Shown here: positions 1 to 7,030 of the stretch, piece by piece
How the letters are laid out: the number at the start of each line of letters is the position of its first letter
Position numbering within the stretch: the stretch's first letter is position 1
Assembly (NCBI GenBank): GCA_900552995.1
Contig: USBX01000012.1
Coordinates: 1 to 13,319, forward strand
Reading direction: 5' to 3'
Length of the DNA: 13,319 nucleotides
From: an uncultured Collinsella sp.
Lineage (GTDB): Bacteria > Actinomycetota > Coriobacteriia > Coriobacteriales > Coriobacteriaceae
Notes under the pieces: model-generated
The model's database searches: none
The model's input: only the letters and a program-made list of their open reading frames with translations
What the model was told of the DNA's origin: nothing
Translations under genes and position numbers: made by a program

Positions 1-48
1 TCTACACGAGCCTTATCGTCGGCAGCGTCAGATGTGTATAAGAGACAG
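1..48 (+). other. Untrimmed Illumina Nextera adapter (i5 side)
   Basis: This stretch is synthetic library sequence, not genome. Positions 1-7 match the end of the P5 oligo, 8-15 (GAGCCTTA) sit where the i5 index goes, 16-29 match the read-1 primer part, and 30-48 are the 19-base Tn5 mosaic end AGATGTGTATAAGAGACAG. From memory the index matches Nextera XT S521. Genomic sequence starts at 49. Confidence 0.97.
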
Positions 49-360
49 ATATACACCGGGTGACACCACGGCGCCATCAACATCGACATAGACCTCTGCC
101 GCGGCAGACGCCTTAGGCGAAGAGCCTTCAGACGTCTTTCCACTCGAAGCATCGCCGGATCCCGGCTCCACTAACGTGCCCGAACCATCAGTGCGCTCAA
201 ACGACACACCGCCGGCACCGCCGCCAAAGTTCGCCATTGCCAGTCCACTCGCCATCGCAATGACGACCAGTATCGCCATCACCACTGCCTTATGACCGAG
301 CAGTTTGCCCGCCCAGCGGTCCATCTTTTTGACTCGTTCGTGTTGTTCGCGCTGCGCCAT
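49..360 (-). CDS. comEA: ComEA-like competence DNA-binding protein, N-terminal part (cut by contig end)
   Basis: The first 104 codons of a membrane-anchored protein. After a short basic cytoplasmic segment (MAQREQHERVKKMDRW) comes one transmembrane helix (about residues 21-40, AVVMAILVVIAMASGLAMA), then a Gly/Ser/Lys-rich linker. The start of an SLBB domain follows at the end (VYVDVDGAVVSPGVY), typical of ComEA proteins, which bind incoming DNA outside the membrane during transformation. The C-terminal helix-hairpin-helix DNA-binding part is missing because the contig ends. Residues translated beyond 49 (LSLIHI) come from adapter. The ATG at 360 is chosen because GGGAGG lies 7-8 bases upstream; an in-frame start further upstream adds unconvincing residues. 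The SLBB motif alone could belong to another SLBB membrane protein, but TM plus linker plus SLBB at this length fits ComEA best. Confidence 0.75.
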
Positions 361-417
361 AGCAAAACCTCCCAACACCATCGTGTCAGGAAAGGAGCTC
401 CACAACAGCCACGCTCC

Positions 418-429
418 AAAACCGGTTTT
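418..429. promoter_or_regulatory. 12-bp perfect palindrome upstream of comEA, possible operator
   Basis: AAAACCGGTTTT is a perfect 12-bp palindrome 58 bases upstream of the comEA start, in a stretch rich in GGTTTTGG/GGTCGG-like repeats on the minus strand (about 421-460). It could be a repressor site; no convincing -35/-10 pair was found beside it, so the role is a guess. Confidence 0.25.
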
Positions 430-530
430 AACGGTCAAACCAAAAACCGACCAAAACCTTGCACAAATCTGTCCATTTATTCAGGCACACGTCAGCAAAT
501 GAACACTTAGCCGCAAAATGCCCAGATAGC

Positions 531-563
531 AAAAGACCGACGATGCAGGCGCATCGTCGGTCT
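531..563 (-). terminator. Intrinsic terminator of the mihF-gmk-rpoZ-thiI operon
   Basis: A perfect 13-bp stem (534-546 with 551-563) closes a 4-base loop. Read on the minus strand it lies 10 bases after the thiI stop and is followed by TTTT (complement of 531-534), the form of a rho-independent terminator. Confidence 0.88.
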
Positions 564-573
564 ATGCACAAAT

Positions 574-1818
574 TTACTCGTGATCTTGGTAAATCTCACG
601 CGGAGCAAGCTCAGAATGTTTGCGTTTTAAGGTCTTAGGGGCCTTGTACGTGTTGCTCTCGAAGTCGATGTACTCGGTCTGCTTGAGCAGACGCTCAATC
701 ATCTCCTCGTGATCAAACAGTTCCCAGGCCTCATGCACGGCATCGAGTTTAGCGTGCGTCTCGGGACGGCGCGGCATAAACAGCGTGCAGCAGTCGGGAG
801 CGGCCTCAGTCGAGATATCGAACGTACCGATCTCCTCGGCGCGTGCGATGATCTCCTGTTTGTCCGAACCGATGAGAGGACGGAACACGGGAATCTTCAC
901 GGCTTCGTTGACGGCCATGATGTTCTCAAGCGTTTGGGAGGCAACCTGCCCAAGCGATTCGCCCGTAACGATGGCCCTGGCACCCTCGATGTGTGCAATG
1001 CGCTCGGCAACCGAATACATAATGCGGCGATACATGATCACGCGCAGGTTACTGGGACAGGTGACCGAAATCTCACGCTGGCAGTCGCCAAACGGCACCA
1101 CGTACAGGCGGCCGATCTGGACACCCGGCTCAAGCGCACGGATGATATCCTGCACCAAATACTCGCTCGTATCGGGCGTCTGCGGACGACCGGAGAAATG
1201 CACCGGCACGCAGACCGCGCCGCGACGCGCGAGCATCCAAGTCGCCACCGGAGAATCGATACCCGACGACAGCAGCGTCACGACCTTGCCGGCAGAACCC
1301 ACCGGAAGGCCGCCAACGCCGCGCTCGGAGCGCGCATACACGTAGACACTACCCTGAACCACCAGAACGTGCACCATCGCGTCGGGGTCGTGCATCTGGA
1401 CCTTTTTATCGGGAAACGCCTCACACAGCACCTCGCCAACCTGTCGATTGATATCGATCGAGGTGAGCTCATAGTCAGTATTGGAGCGCTTGGCGTGCAC
1501 CTTAAACGAATCGAAGGAACCAAACTCGCGCAGCGCCTTCACAGCGGCGGCGCAGTACTCCTGCGGGTCGCGGTTGGTGTGATACGCCAAAGACACACGG
1601 GCAACGCCGGGGACGGTGCGGATGACACGCGCCGCCTCGTCGGCCTGATGCTCGTTAAAGGTCACGAGGATATAACCGGAAATTCGAGACACGGCGTTCA
1701 CGGAAAAGGCGGCCAAGGCCGCCTTGATGTTATCCATGAGGATATGCTCAAAATGTGCGCGGTTCTTGCCCTTCAGCCCAACCTCGTGATAGTGGACTAG
1801 GCAGACGCGAGCCGCCAT
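574..1818 (-). CDS. thiI: ThiI: tRNA 4-thiouridine synthase / sulfur carrier
   Basis: 414 residues. ThiI adenylates U8 of tRNA and transfers sulfur to make 4-thiouridine; in many bacteria it also supplies sulfur for thiamine thiazole. The protein shows an N-terminal ferredoxin-like region, a THUMP domain (about 60-165), and a PP-loop ATPase domain with LLSSGIDSPVA (182-192) after the GGLPVGSAGKV lead-in. A DCCTLF Cys pair (342-344) resembles the short Bacillus type. There is no C-terminal rhodanese domain, so it is the short form, which usually receives sulfur from a partner cysteine desulfurase; none is adjacent here. The ATG at 1818 directly follows the rpoZ TAA (TAAATG) with no strong Shine-Dalgarno, so translation is probably coupled. 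Last gene of the operon, followed by a strong terminator. Confidence 0.95.
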   Translation of the reverse strand: MAARVCLVHYHEVGLKGKNRAHFEHILMDNIKAALAAFSVNAVSRISGYILVTFNEHQADEAARVIRTVPGVARVSLAYHTNRDPQEYCAAAVKALREFGSFDSFKVHAKRSNTDYELTSIDINRQVGEVLCEAFPDKKVQMHDPDAMVHVLVVQGSVYVYARSERGVGGLPVGSAGKVVTLLSSGIDSPVATWMLARRGAVCVPVHFSGRPQTPDTSEYLVQDIIRALEPGVQIGRLYVVPFGDCQREISVTCPSNLRVIMYRRIMYSVAERIAHIEGARAIVTGESLGQVASQTLENIMAVNEAVKIPVFRPLIGSDKQEIIARAEEIGTFDISTEAAPDCCTLFMPRRPETHAKLDAVHEAWELFDHEEMIERLLKQTEYIDFESNTYKAPKTLKRKHSELAPREIYQDHE

Positions 1819-2100
1819 TTAGGCTTCAGCAACCTTGTGGCCGAGCGCCTTCTCGTAACGGGCCTCGTCGTAAGAGATGTCGCCGTCGACAATCTCGTCC
1901 ATAGCCATCGAGATGGTATCGGCACCGGAAAGCCCGATGGTGATGTCATCGACATCCTGGACGGCAAGCACGCGGTTGTGCTGGCCACGCAGCATGCTAT
2001 TGATGTCGCAGGCGCGCTTGGAGGCAAGCGAAGCGAGCAGGAAGCGGTTGTGATCGGTCTTCTCCAGAAGATCGTCAATGCAAGGCTTTACAACGGACAC
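1819..2100 (-). CDS. rpoZ: DNA-directed RNA polymerase subunit omega
   Basis: 93 residues, normal for omega. It helps fold and assemble the beta' subunit. The signature LLEKTDHNRFLLASLASKRACDIN (residues about 11-34) matches the conserved omega region (KxxNRYxLVxxxAKRARQI). The GTG start at 2100 is supported by AAGGA about 10 bases upstream and by correct N-terminal alignment. It starts 5 bases after the gmk stop and its TAA touches the thiI ATG, so it is co-transcribed between them. The gmk-rpoZ pairing is widely conserved in bacteria. Confidence 0.94.
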   Translation of the reverse strand: MSVVKPCIDDLLEKTDHNRFLLASLASKRACDINSMLRGQHNRVLAVQDVDDITIGLSGADTISMAMDEIVDGDISYDEARYEKALGHKVAEA

Positions 2101-2105
2101 GGACC

Positions 2106-2675
2106 TCAGATCCTTTCATGCATATCGAGAACGCGAACGAGCTCATCGGTCGCGCGGTCGAGATCGTCATTCACCACGACGTCGTCGTAGCGGTCGGCAA
2201 GGGCAAGCTCATGGGCGGCGTTTGCCATACGCAGCTCAATCGTCTCGGGCGTCTCGGTACCGCGACCGACTAGACGCTCGCAGAGCACCTCAAGCGAAGG
2301 CGGCTTGATAAAGATCAGCACGGCCTCGGGGAAACGCTCCTTCACCTGCAGGGCGCCCTGGACATCGATCTCCAAAATCAGAGACGAGCCCGAGGCGAGC
2401 TTGGATGTGACCTCGCTCACCAACGTGCCGTAGCAGTTACCGTGGACCTCGGCCCACTCAACAAACTCACCGTTTGCCACGCGGCGGTCGAACTCCTCGC
2501 GCGTCAGAAAAAAGTAGTTGACGCCGTCGACCTCACCTTTGCGTGGTGCTCGCGTGGTAGCCGAAACCGTCAGACCCAGGTTCGAGCGGCGCTCGCGCAC
2601 ACGAGTGACGAGCGTACCCTTGCCTGCGCCTGACGGTCCAGAAATCACAAAGAGCTTGGAATCCTGAGCGCTCAC
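2106..2675 (-). CDS. gmk: Guanylate kinase
   Basis: 189 residues, typical length. It phosphorylates GMP (and dGMP) to GDP with ATP in purine nucleotide supply. It has the P-loop GPSGAGKG (13-20), the conserved VSATTRAPRKGEVDGVNYFF segment of the GMP-binding lobe, and the GNCYGT and EIDVQGA motifs. The GTG start at 2675 follows the mihF TAA directly (TAAGTG); there is no good Shine-Dalgarno inside the end of mihF, so translational coupling is likely. The adjacency mihF-gmk-rpoZ is an actinobacterial arrangement. Confidence 0.97.
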   Translation of the reverse strand: MSAQDSKLFVISGPSGAGKGTLVTRVRERRSNLGLTVSATTRAPRKGEVDGVNYFFLTREEFDRRVANGEFVEWAEVHGNCYGTLVSEVTSKLASGSSLILEIDVQGALQVKERFPEAVLIFIKPPSLEVLCERLVGRGTETPETIELRMANAAHELALADRYDDVVVNDDLDRATDELVRVLDMHERI

Positions 2676-2984
2676 TTATTTGGTCAGCTGCTCGAGGAGC
2701 TGCTCGCGCTGACGGACGCCGAGGCCCTGGACGCGACGAGTAGCGGAGATACCGAGCTCCTCCATGATCTTGGCGGCCTTGGCCTTGCCATAACCGGGGA
2801 GAGACTCGATGAGGGTGGAAACCTTCATGCGGGAAGCGATGGGGTCATCGGAGTTGAGCACGGACTCGAGGGACTTCTCGCCCTTCTTGATCTGCTCGCG
2901 AAGCTCAGCGCGGGCGTGACGTGCGGCAGCAGCCTTCTCAAGAGCCTGCTTACGCTGCTCATCGGTAAGCTGAGGGAGTGCCAT
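2676..2984 (-). CDS. mihF: Actinobacterial integration host factor (mIHF)
   Basis: 102 residues. mIHF is the nucleoid-associated protein of Actinomycetota, unrelated to proteobacterial IHF, binding and bending DNA through a helix-two-turn-helix fold. The N-terminal half is a charged helix (LTDEQRKQALEKAAAARHARAELREQIKKG); the core motif is ESLPGYGKAKAAKIMEELGI followed by RRVQGLGVRQREQLL, as in mycobacterial and Streptomyces homologues. The ATG at 2984 is chosen because GGAGG lies 6 bases upstream; an upstream in-frame TTG at 2996 lies beside that ribosome-binding site and is not a credible start. First gene of the operon. Confidence 0.93.
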   Translation of the reverse strand: MALPQLTDEQRKQALEKAAAARHARAELREQIKKGEKSLESVLNSDDPIASRMKVSTLIESLPGYGKAKAAKIMEELGISATRRVQGLGVRQREQLLEQLTK

Positions 2985-3004
2985 TCGTACCTCCAAATAG
3001 TTGG

Positions 3005-3010
3005 GTTATA
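3005..3010 (-). promoter_or_regulatory. Candidate -10 box for the mihF operon
   Basis: On the minus strand TATAAC lies 20 bases upstream of the mihF ATG, which would give a leader of only about 15 bases including the GGAGG. No good -35 hexamer stands 16-18 bases upstream, so the promoter is tentative; a weaker alternative is TTGCAC with TAACCT 17 bases apart further upstream (about 3075-3103). Confidence 0.3.
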
Positions 3011-3120
3011 TCTGATTCAATAATTGGCATTTTAGCACGTAGAACGTACAAAATGCCTAATCGCGGCTCCATAGGTTAGACGATACCCGCAAAAAGTGCA
3101 ATATACTGCGCCCAAAGTTA

Positions 3121-3178
3121 AGCCCCTGACCTGCGATTCCACACAAAGGATGGGAAAGTTTACGCAGGCACAGGGGCT
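3121..3178 (-). terminator. Long two-step hairpin after pyrF, probable terminator of the pyr operon
   Basis: AGCCCCTG (3121-3128) pairs perfectly with CAGGGGCT (3171-3178), and inside it CCTGCG (3130-3135) pairs with CGCAGG (3163-3168), separated by a 1/2-base internal loop. The 27-base apical loop is unusually long. On the minus strand it lies 45 bases after the pyrF stop but its trailing sequence (TTAACTTT) is a weak T-tract; on the plus strand it is followed by ATTTTGT. It is probably a terminator, possibly bidirectional, but could be a dispersed palindromic element or small RNA. Confidence 0.55.
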
Positions 3179-3223
3179 ATTTTGTGCTAATGAGACCCAA
3201 AAGTGGTGACTTAGGGGAATCTT

Positions 3224-3940
3224 TTACGCAACGTTTTCGACCAGCTCGGCGACGATGGCGTCAAAGGCGGCAACCGGATCGTCGGCACCGGTGATGGGAC
3301 GGCCCACCACAATGTGGCTTGCGCCACGCTCGATAGCCTGGGAAGGCGTCGCCACGCGGGACTGGTCACCAAGGGCGGCACCCACCGGACGCACACCCGG
3401 AGTCACGATCAGGGCATCAGGACCCAGCAGCTCACGCATGTCGTGAGCCTCCATCGGTGAGCACACGATGCCATCGATGCCATTGGCCTGAGCAAGCTTT
3501 GCCAAGCGGGCGGCCTCCTCGGCCACGGGAGACTCGACGCCGATCTCGCTCAAGGCATCCTGATTCATGCTCGTGAGCACGGTGATGGCGACGAGTTTGG
3601 CGCGGTCCTCACGCGCCTCCTCGGCACCCTCGCGGCAGGCAGCGAGCATAGCACCCGAGCCCAGGCCGTGGACCGAAAGCAGGTCGGCACCGGCAAGCGA
3701 GGCCGAGCGGGCAGCGCCGCGCACCTGATGCGGAATGTCATGGAACTTAAGGTCGAGGAAGACCTTAAAGCCAAGGTCCTTAAAGGTCTTGACGATCTGG
3801 GGACCCTCAGCGTAATAGAGCGTCATGCCGACCTTGAGCCAGGCGGCATGGCCCGAAAGCTCGTGGGCGAGCTCGAGCGCGCGCTCACGGTCGCAGTCGA
3901 GGGCGACGATAACACGGTCGCGGGCATCATTCTCTAGCAT
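3224..3940 (-). CDS. pyrF: Orotidine 5'-phosphate decarboxylase
   Basis: 238 residues, normal for the bacterial short form. Converts OMP to UMP, the last step of de novo pyrimidine synthesis. A TIM barrel with the catalytic DLKFHDIPHQV signature (D63, K65 and D68, the Asp-Lys-Asp network), SVHGLGS in the middle, PGVRP near residue 180, and the phosphate-gripping VVGRPIT segment near the C terminus. The ATG at 3940 overlaps the pyrD stop by 7 bases (ATGCTAG), so the two are translationally coupled. It is the last gene of the operon. pyrE, which makes its substrate and is often adjacent, is not present here. Confidence 0.97.
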   Translation of the reverse strand: MLENDARDRVIVALDCDRERALELAHELSGHAAWLKVGMTLYYAEGPQIVKTFKDLGFKVFLDLKFHDIPHQVRGAARSASLAGADLLSVHGLGSGAMLAACREGAEEAREDRAKLVAITVLTSMNQDALSEIGVESPVAEEAARLAKLAQANGIDGIVCSPMEAHDMRELLGPDALIVTPGVRPVGAALGDQSRVATPSQAIERGASHIVVGRPITGADDPVAAFDAIVAELVENVA

Positions 3941-4857
3941 TCGAAAGCACCCACCAGCTCGTTGATGTCCTTTACGCCCTGGGACTCGGCCCAGGCCTCG
4001 AGCTCATGCGCGATCTTAAGCGAAGCGCACGGATCGACGAAGTTGGCCATGCCGACCGACACGCAGGTGGCGCCGGCCAGGATAAACTCAGCCGCATCCT
4101 CGCCAGTCATGACACCGCCGACACCGTTGATGGGGATATCGACGGCCTGGGCAACCTCCCAGACCATGCGCACGGCGATGTGGTGGCACAGCGGGCCCGA
4201 AAGGCCGCCCTTGGGCTTGGCCACGCGGGACTTGCGGGTATGGACGTCGATGGCCATGCCCTGGATGGAGTTGATGACCGAAAGGCCGTCGGCGCCGGCA
4301 GCCTCGAGGGCCTTGGCGATCTCGGCGACGTTGACCGGCGCCATCTTCACGAACAGCGGCTTATCGGTCACCTTGCGGCAAGCAGCCATAACGGAAGAGG
4401 CGCCCTCGGGCGTGGAGCCCATGGCGGCACCGCCGGCGGCGATATTAGGGCAGCTCACGTTGATCTCGTAGCCGGCAGCCCAAGGGCACAGCTCAACATA
4501 CATCTCGAGTGCGCGGACAAACTCGTCAACGGAGTGGCCGGCAACCTGACAGATGACCTGGCAGCCGTCCTTGGACAGCTGTTCGAGCCACGGACCGGAC
4601 TCGCGGGCAAAGGCGGCCACGCCGGGGTTCTGAAGACCCACGGAGTTGATCATACCGCCGGGAATCTCGGCCATGCGGGGCGCGGGATTGCCGGGCCAGG
4701 GCTCGGCAGCGCAACCCTTGGTGGTGATGGCGCCCAGCTGGGAAACATCAAAGAAGTTCTGGAACTGCCAACCGTAGCCAAAGGTACCGGCTGCGGTGTT
4801 AATGGGGTTCTGCATCTTGACGCCGCCGAAATCGACGGCCATGTTCACGGTACCCAC
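3934..4857 (-). CDS. pyrD: Dihydroorotate dehydrogenase, class 1B catalytic subunit
   Basis: 307 residues with the GTG start. FMN enzyme oxidising dihydroorotate to orotate; the 1B type passes electrons through PyrK to NAD+. N-terminal DFGGVKMQNPINTAAGTFGYG matches the FMN-binding start of the family; NVSCPN holds the catalytic-base Cys of class 1 enzymes; NGVGGVMTGEDA and GATCVSVGMAN bind the FMN phosphate. The start is a choice: the GTG at 4857 shares its G with the pyrK stop (TAGTG) and has GGTGG 7 bases upstream; the ATG at 4842 has a poorer site but gives an N terminus closer to family length. The frame stays open far upstream inside pyrK, but that part reads as a shadow. Cytosolic heterotetramer with PyrK expected. 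Confidence 0.94.
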   Translation of the reverse strand: MGTVNMAVDFGGVKMQNPINTAAGTFGYGWQFQNFFDVSQLGAITTKGCAAEPWPGNPAPRMAEIPGGMINSVGLQNPGVAAFARESGPWLEQLSKDGCQVICQVAGHSVDEFVRALEMYVELCPWAAGYEINVSCPNIAAGGAAMGSTPEGASSVMAACRKVTDKPLFVKMAPVNVAEIAKALEAAGADGLSVINSIQGMAIDVHTRKSRVAKPKGGLSGPLCHHIAVRMVWEVAQAVDIPINGVGGVMTGEDAAEFILAGATCVSVGMANFVDPCASLKIAHELEAWAESQGVKDINELVGAFEC

Positions 4858-5648
4858 TAGAAGACCACCACCTTGGAAGCATCGAACACGGGGCCGCACA
4901 TACAAGCACCCTTCATACCGTCGACCGTCTCGACATTGCAGGTGTTGCAGGCGCCAAAGCCACAGCTCATCATGCGTTCGAGCGACACCTCGCAGTACAC
5001 ACCGGCCTCGGCGGCAGCGGCGGCGACCTTCTTCATCATGACGGCGGGGCCGCAGCTGGCGACGTAGTCGTAGCCGCCCTCTCCAAGCAGCTCGGCTGCC
5101 GGATCGGTGCAAAAACCGTGCGTGCCGAGCGAACCGTCGTCGGTGCACACGTTAACCGTGGCGCCCAGCGCACGGAACTCATCGACACCCACAGCCTTGG
5201 AAGCGGTGCCAAAGCCCAGGCACACGTCCACATCAACACCCTGCTCGGCAAGCATGCCGGCAAGACACAGCACAGGCGGAACGCCGATGCCACCGGCGAC
5301 GAGCAGTGCCTTCCTGGTGCCCTCGGGTACCATCCAGCCACGGCCACCGGGGCCCAACAGGTTAGAGGTGGAGCCAGGGCCCATCTGGGACAAACGGCGG
5401 GTATCGTCGCCCACGACGGCGTACCACAGCTCGACGGTGCCGGCCTCGGCGTCGGCGCGGTAGAAACTCAAGGGCACACGAAGCAGAGAAGACGCATCGC
5501 CGGGGACGGCGATGTTCACAAACTGACCGGGCTTGAGCGCACTTGCAAGCTTGGGGGCCGAGATAACGAGCGAGAAGATGCCGTCGGCGATCTCCCGGTT
5601 CGAGACGACCTTGAAGTCGTGCATGCGTGCAGTGGAAGGTGTGGGCAT
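4857..5648 (-). CDS. pyrK: Dihydroorotate dehydrogenase electron-transfer subunit PyrK
   Basis: 263 residues. FAD/[2Fe-2S] subunit carrying electrons from PyrD's FMN to NAD+. An N-terminal FAD-binding barrel carries RVPLSFY (the RxPxS flavin motif); the NAD-binding domain has LLVAGGIGVPP; the C-terminal iron-sulfur loop carries C229, C234, C237 and C249, spaced C-x4-C-x2-C-x11-C and followed by GPVF as in Bacillus and Lactococcus PyrK. An extra Cys at 251 sits beside the fourth ligand. The ATG at 5648 has TTGGAG 6 bases upstream. The stop overlaps the likely pyrD GTG by one base. Unlike other operon joints, there are 92 bases between pyrC and pyrK, with a terminator-like hairpin. Confidence 0.95.
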   Translation of the reverse strand: MPTPSTARMHDFKVVSNREIADGIFSLVISAPKLASALKPGQFVNIAVPGDASSLLRVPLSFYRADAEAGTVELWYAVVGDDTRRLSQMGPGSTSNLLGPGGRGWMVPEGTRKALLVAGGIGVPPVLCLAGMLAEQGVDVDVCLGFGTASKAVGVDEFRALGATVNVCTDDGSLGTHGFCTDPAAELLGEGGYDYVASCGPAVMMKKVAAAAAEAGVYCEVSLERMMSCGFGACNTCNVETVDGMKGACMCGPVFDASKVVVF

Positions 5649-5663
5649 AGACGCTCCAATCCC

Positions 5664-5679
5664 CCATGCGATTGCATGG
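5664..5679 (-). other. Small hairpin just upstream of the pyrK ribosome-binding site
   Basis: CCATGC and GCATGG form a perfect 6-bp stem with a 4-base loop, ending about 7 bases before the pyrK Shine-Dalgarno. It could shape translation initiation or mRNA stability; at this length it could also be chance. Confidence 0.35.
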
Positions 5680-5695
5680 TCAAAACGAACAGAAA

Positions 5696-5720
5696 GCGCG
5701 GCACCGCAAGGGCACCGCGC
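5696..5720 (-). terminator. Terminator-like hairpin inside the pyr operon (pyrC-pyrK gap)
   Basis: On the minus strand GCGCGGTGCC pairs with GGTGCCGCGC across a CTTGC loop, a 10-bp stem with two G-U wobbles, followed by TTTCTGTTCGTTTT. On the plus strand those two positions become A-C mismatches, so the fold is favoured only in the pyr transcript. It lies 20 bases after the pyrC stop and may partially terminate before pyrK-pyrD-pyrF or stabilise an mRNA end. Confidence 0.55.
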
Positions 5721-5740
5721 ACAAAAGCGATAAGGCTATG

Positions 5741-7030
5741 CTAGCAGATGCAGCCGTCGGCGAGCGTCTGCTTACCGCCGACAAACACATCGGTGGCACG
5801 ACCGGTAAGCGTGCGGCCGGCAAAACCGGAGTTCTCGGCGCGCGACTCGTAACCGTCCTCGCCAACCGTCCAGGTTGCGGAGGGGTCGAACACGGTCAGG
5901 TCGGCGACAGAGCCCGCCTTGACCTGAACCTGATCGAGGCCCAGAATCTCACGCGGCTTGATGGCCATGAGCTCGACCATGCGGCTCACGCTCATCTTGC
6001 CCGTGTTGACCAGCTCGGTGAGTACGAGCGACAGGGAGGTCTCAAGGCCGATCATGCCAAAGGGCGCAAGCTCGAACTCGCGGGCCTTCTCCCACGGGGT
6101 GTGGGGAGCGTGGTCGGTAACGATAGCGTCGACGGTACCGTCGATGACACCCTGACGGATGGCCTCGGCATCCTCGTCAGTGCGCAGCGGCGGATTGACC
6201 TTGAGCGAGGTGTTGTAGGTCTCGTCCAGGTCGTTCTCGGTCAGGAACATGTGGTGCGGGGTGGCCTCGCAGGTCACCTGGACACCGGCAGCCTTACCGG
6301 CACGCACGAGCTCCAGGCCATGAGCGGTGGAGATGTGCTGGATGTGCAGCTTGGCACCGGTCAGCTTGGCAATCTCGATGTCGCGGGCAATCTGAAGCTC
6401 CTCGCCGGCGGCCGGCCAACCCTCGAGGGCCAGACGGGTCGAGACCTTGCCCTCGTTGATCTGGCCGTGGCCGACCAGATCCTCGTCCTGGCAGTGGCTC
6501 ATAAAGACCTTGCCGAACATCTTGCCGTAGTCCATGCAGCGACGGAGCATGCCCGCGCCCTGCACGCCGCGACCATCGTCGGTGAAGGCGACGGCGCCGT
6601 GGGCGACCATATCGCCCATCTCGGACATGGCCTCGCCCTTAAGACCGCGGGTCATGGCGCCCGACGGATAGACGCGGCAGTGGCCGACCTCGGCAGCGCG
6701 GGACTTGACGAACTCCACGACGGTGCCGTTATCGGTGACGGGATCGGTGTTGGGCATGGAGCACACGCCGGTAAAGCCGCCCTTGGCAGCTGCGCGGGTA
6801 CCGCTCTCGATGTCCTCTTTGACCTCGTAGCCGGGCTCGCGAAGGTGAACGTGCATATCCACCAGGCCGGGGACGAGGTACTTGCCGGAAAGGTCGCGGA
6901 CCTCGGCTCCCTCGACGGCGAGATTCTCGCCGACCTCGGCGATCTTGTCGCCGTCAATCAGGACGTCAACGACACCGTCAAGCTCGACAGACGGGTCGAC
7001 GACGTGGGCATTCTTAAGAAGCAAGGCCAT
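5741..7030 (-). CDS. pyrC: Dihydroorotase (type I, PyrC)
   Basis: 429 residues, matching the Bacillus-type zinc amidohydrolase. Cyclises carbamoyl aspartate to dihydroorotate. Metal ligands appear in order: HVHLREP (60-66), the FTDDGRG Asp around residue 151, SHCQDEDL, HIQHIS, and VTDHAPHT (about 305). MPNTDPVTDN is the substrate-binding segment. The ATG at 7030 lies inside the end of pyrB (17-base overlap) with GGAGG 8 bases upstream; the frame is open further upstream but only as a pyrB shadow. In the family this enzyme acts in the cytosol and may associate with aspartate transcarbamoylase, whose gene directly precedes it. Confidence 0.97.
   Translation of the reverse strand: MALLLKNAHVVDPSVELDGVVDVLIDGDKIAEVGENLAVEGAEVRDLSGKYLVPGLVDMHVHLREPGYEVKEDIESGTRAAAKGGFTGVCSMPNTDPVTDNGTVVEFVKSRAAEVGHCRVYPSGAMTRGLKGEAMSEMGDMVAHGAVAFTDDGRGVQGAGMLRRCMDYGKMFGKVFMSHCQDEDLVGHGQINEGKVSTRLALEGWPAAGEELQIARDIEIAKLTGAKLHIQHISTAHGLELVRAGKAAGVQVTCEATPHHMFLTENDLDETYNTSLKVNPPLRTDEDAEAIRQGVIDGTVDAIVTDHAPHTPWEKAREFELAPFGMIGLETSLSLVLTELVNTGKMSVSRMVELMAIKPREILGLDQVQVKAGSVADLTVFDPSATWTVGEDGYESRAENSGFAGRTLTGRATDVFVGGKQTLADGCIC

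Noticed and set aside
2985..2996. Longer mihF starting at an upstream TTG
   Set aside because: The TTG lies right beside the GGAGG that serves the ATG at 2984, and the added residues are not typical of the family.
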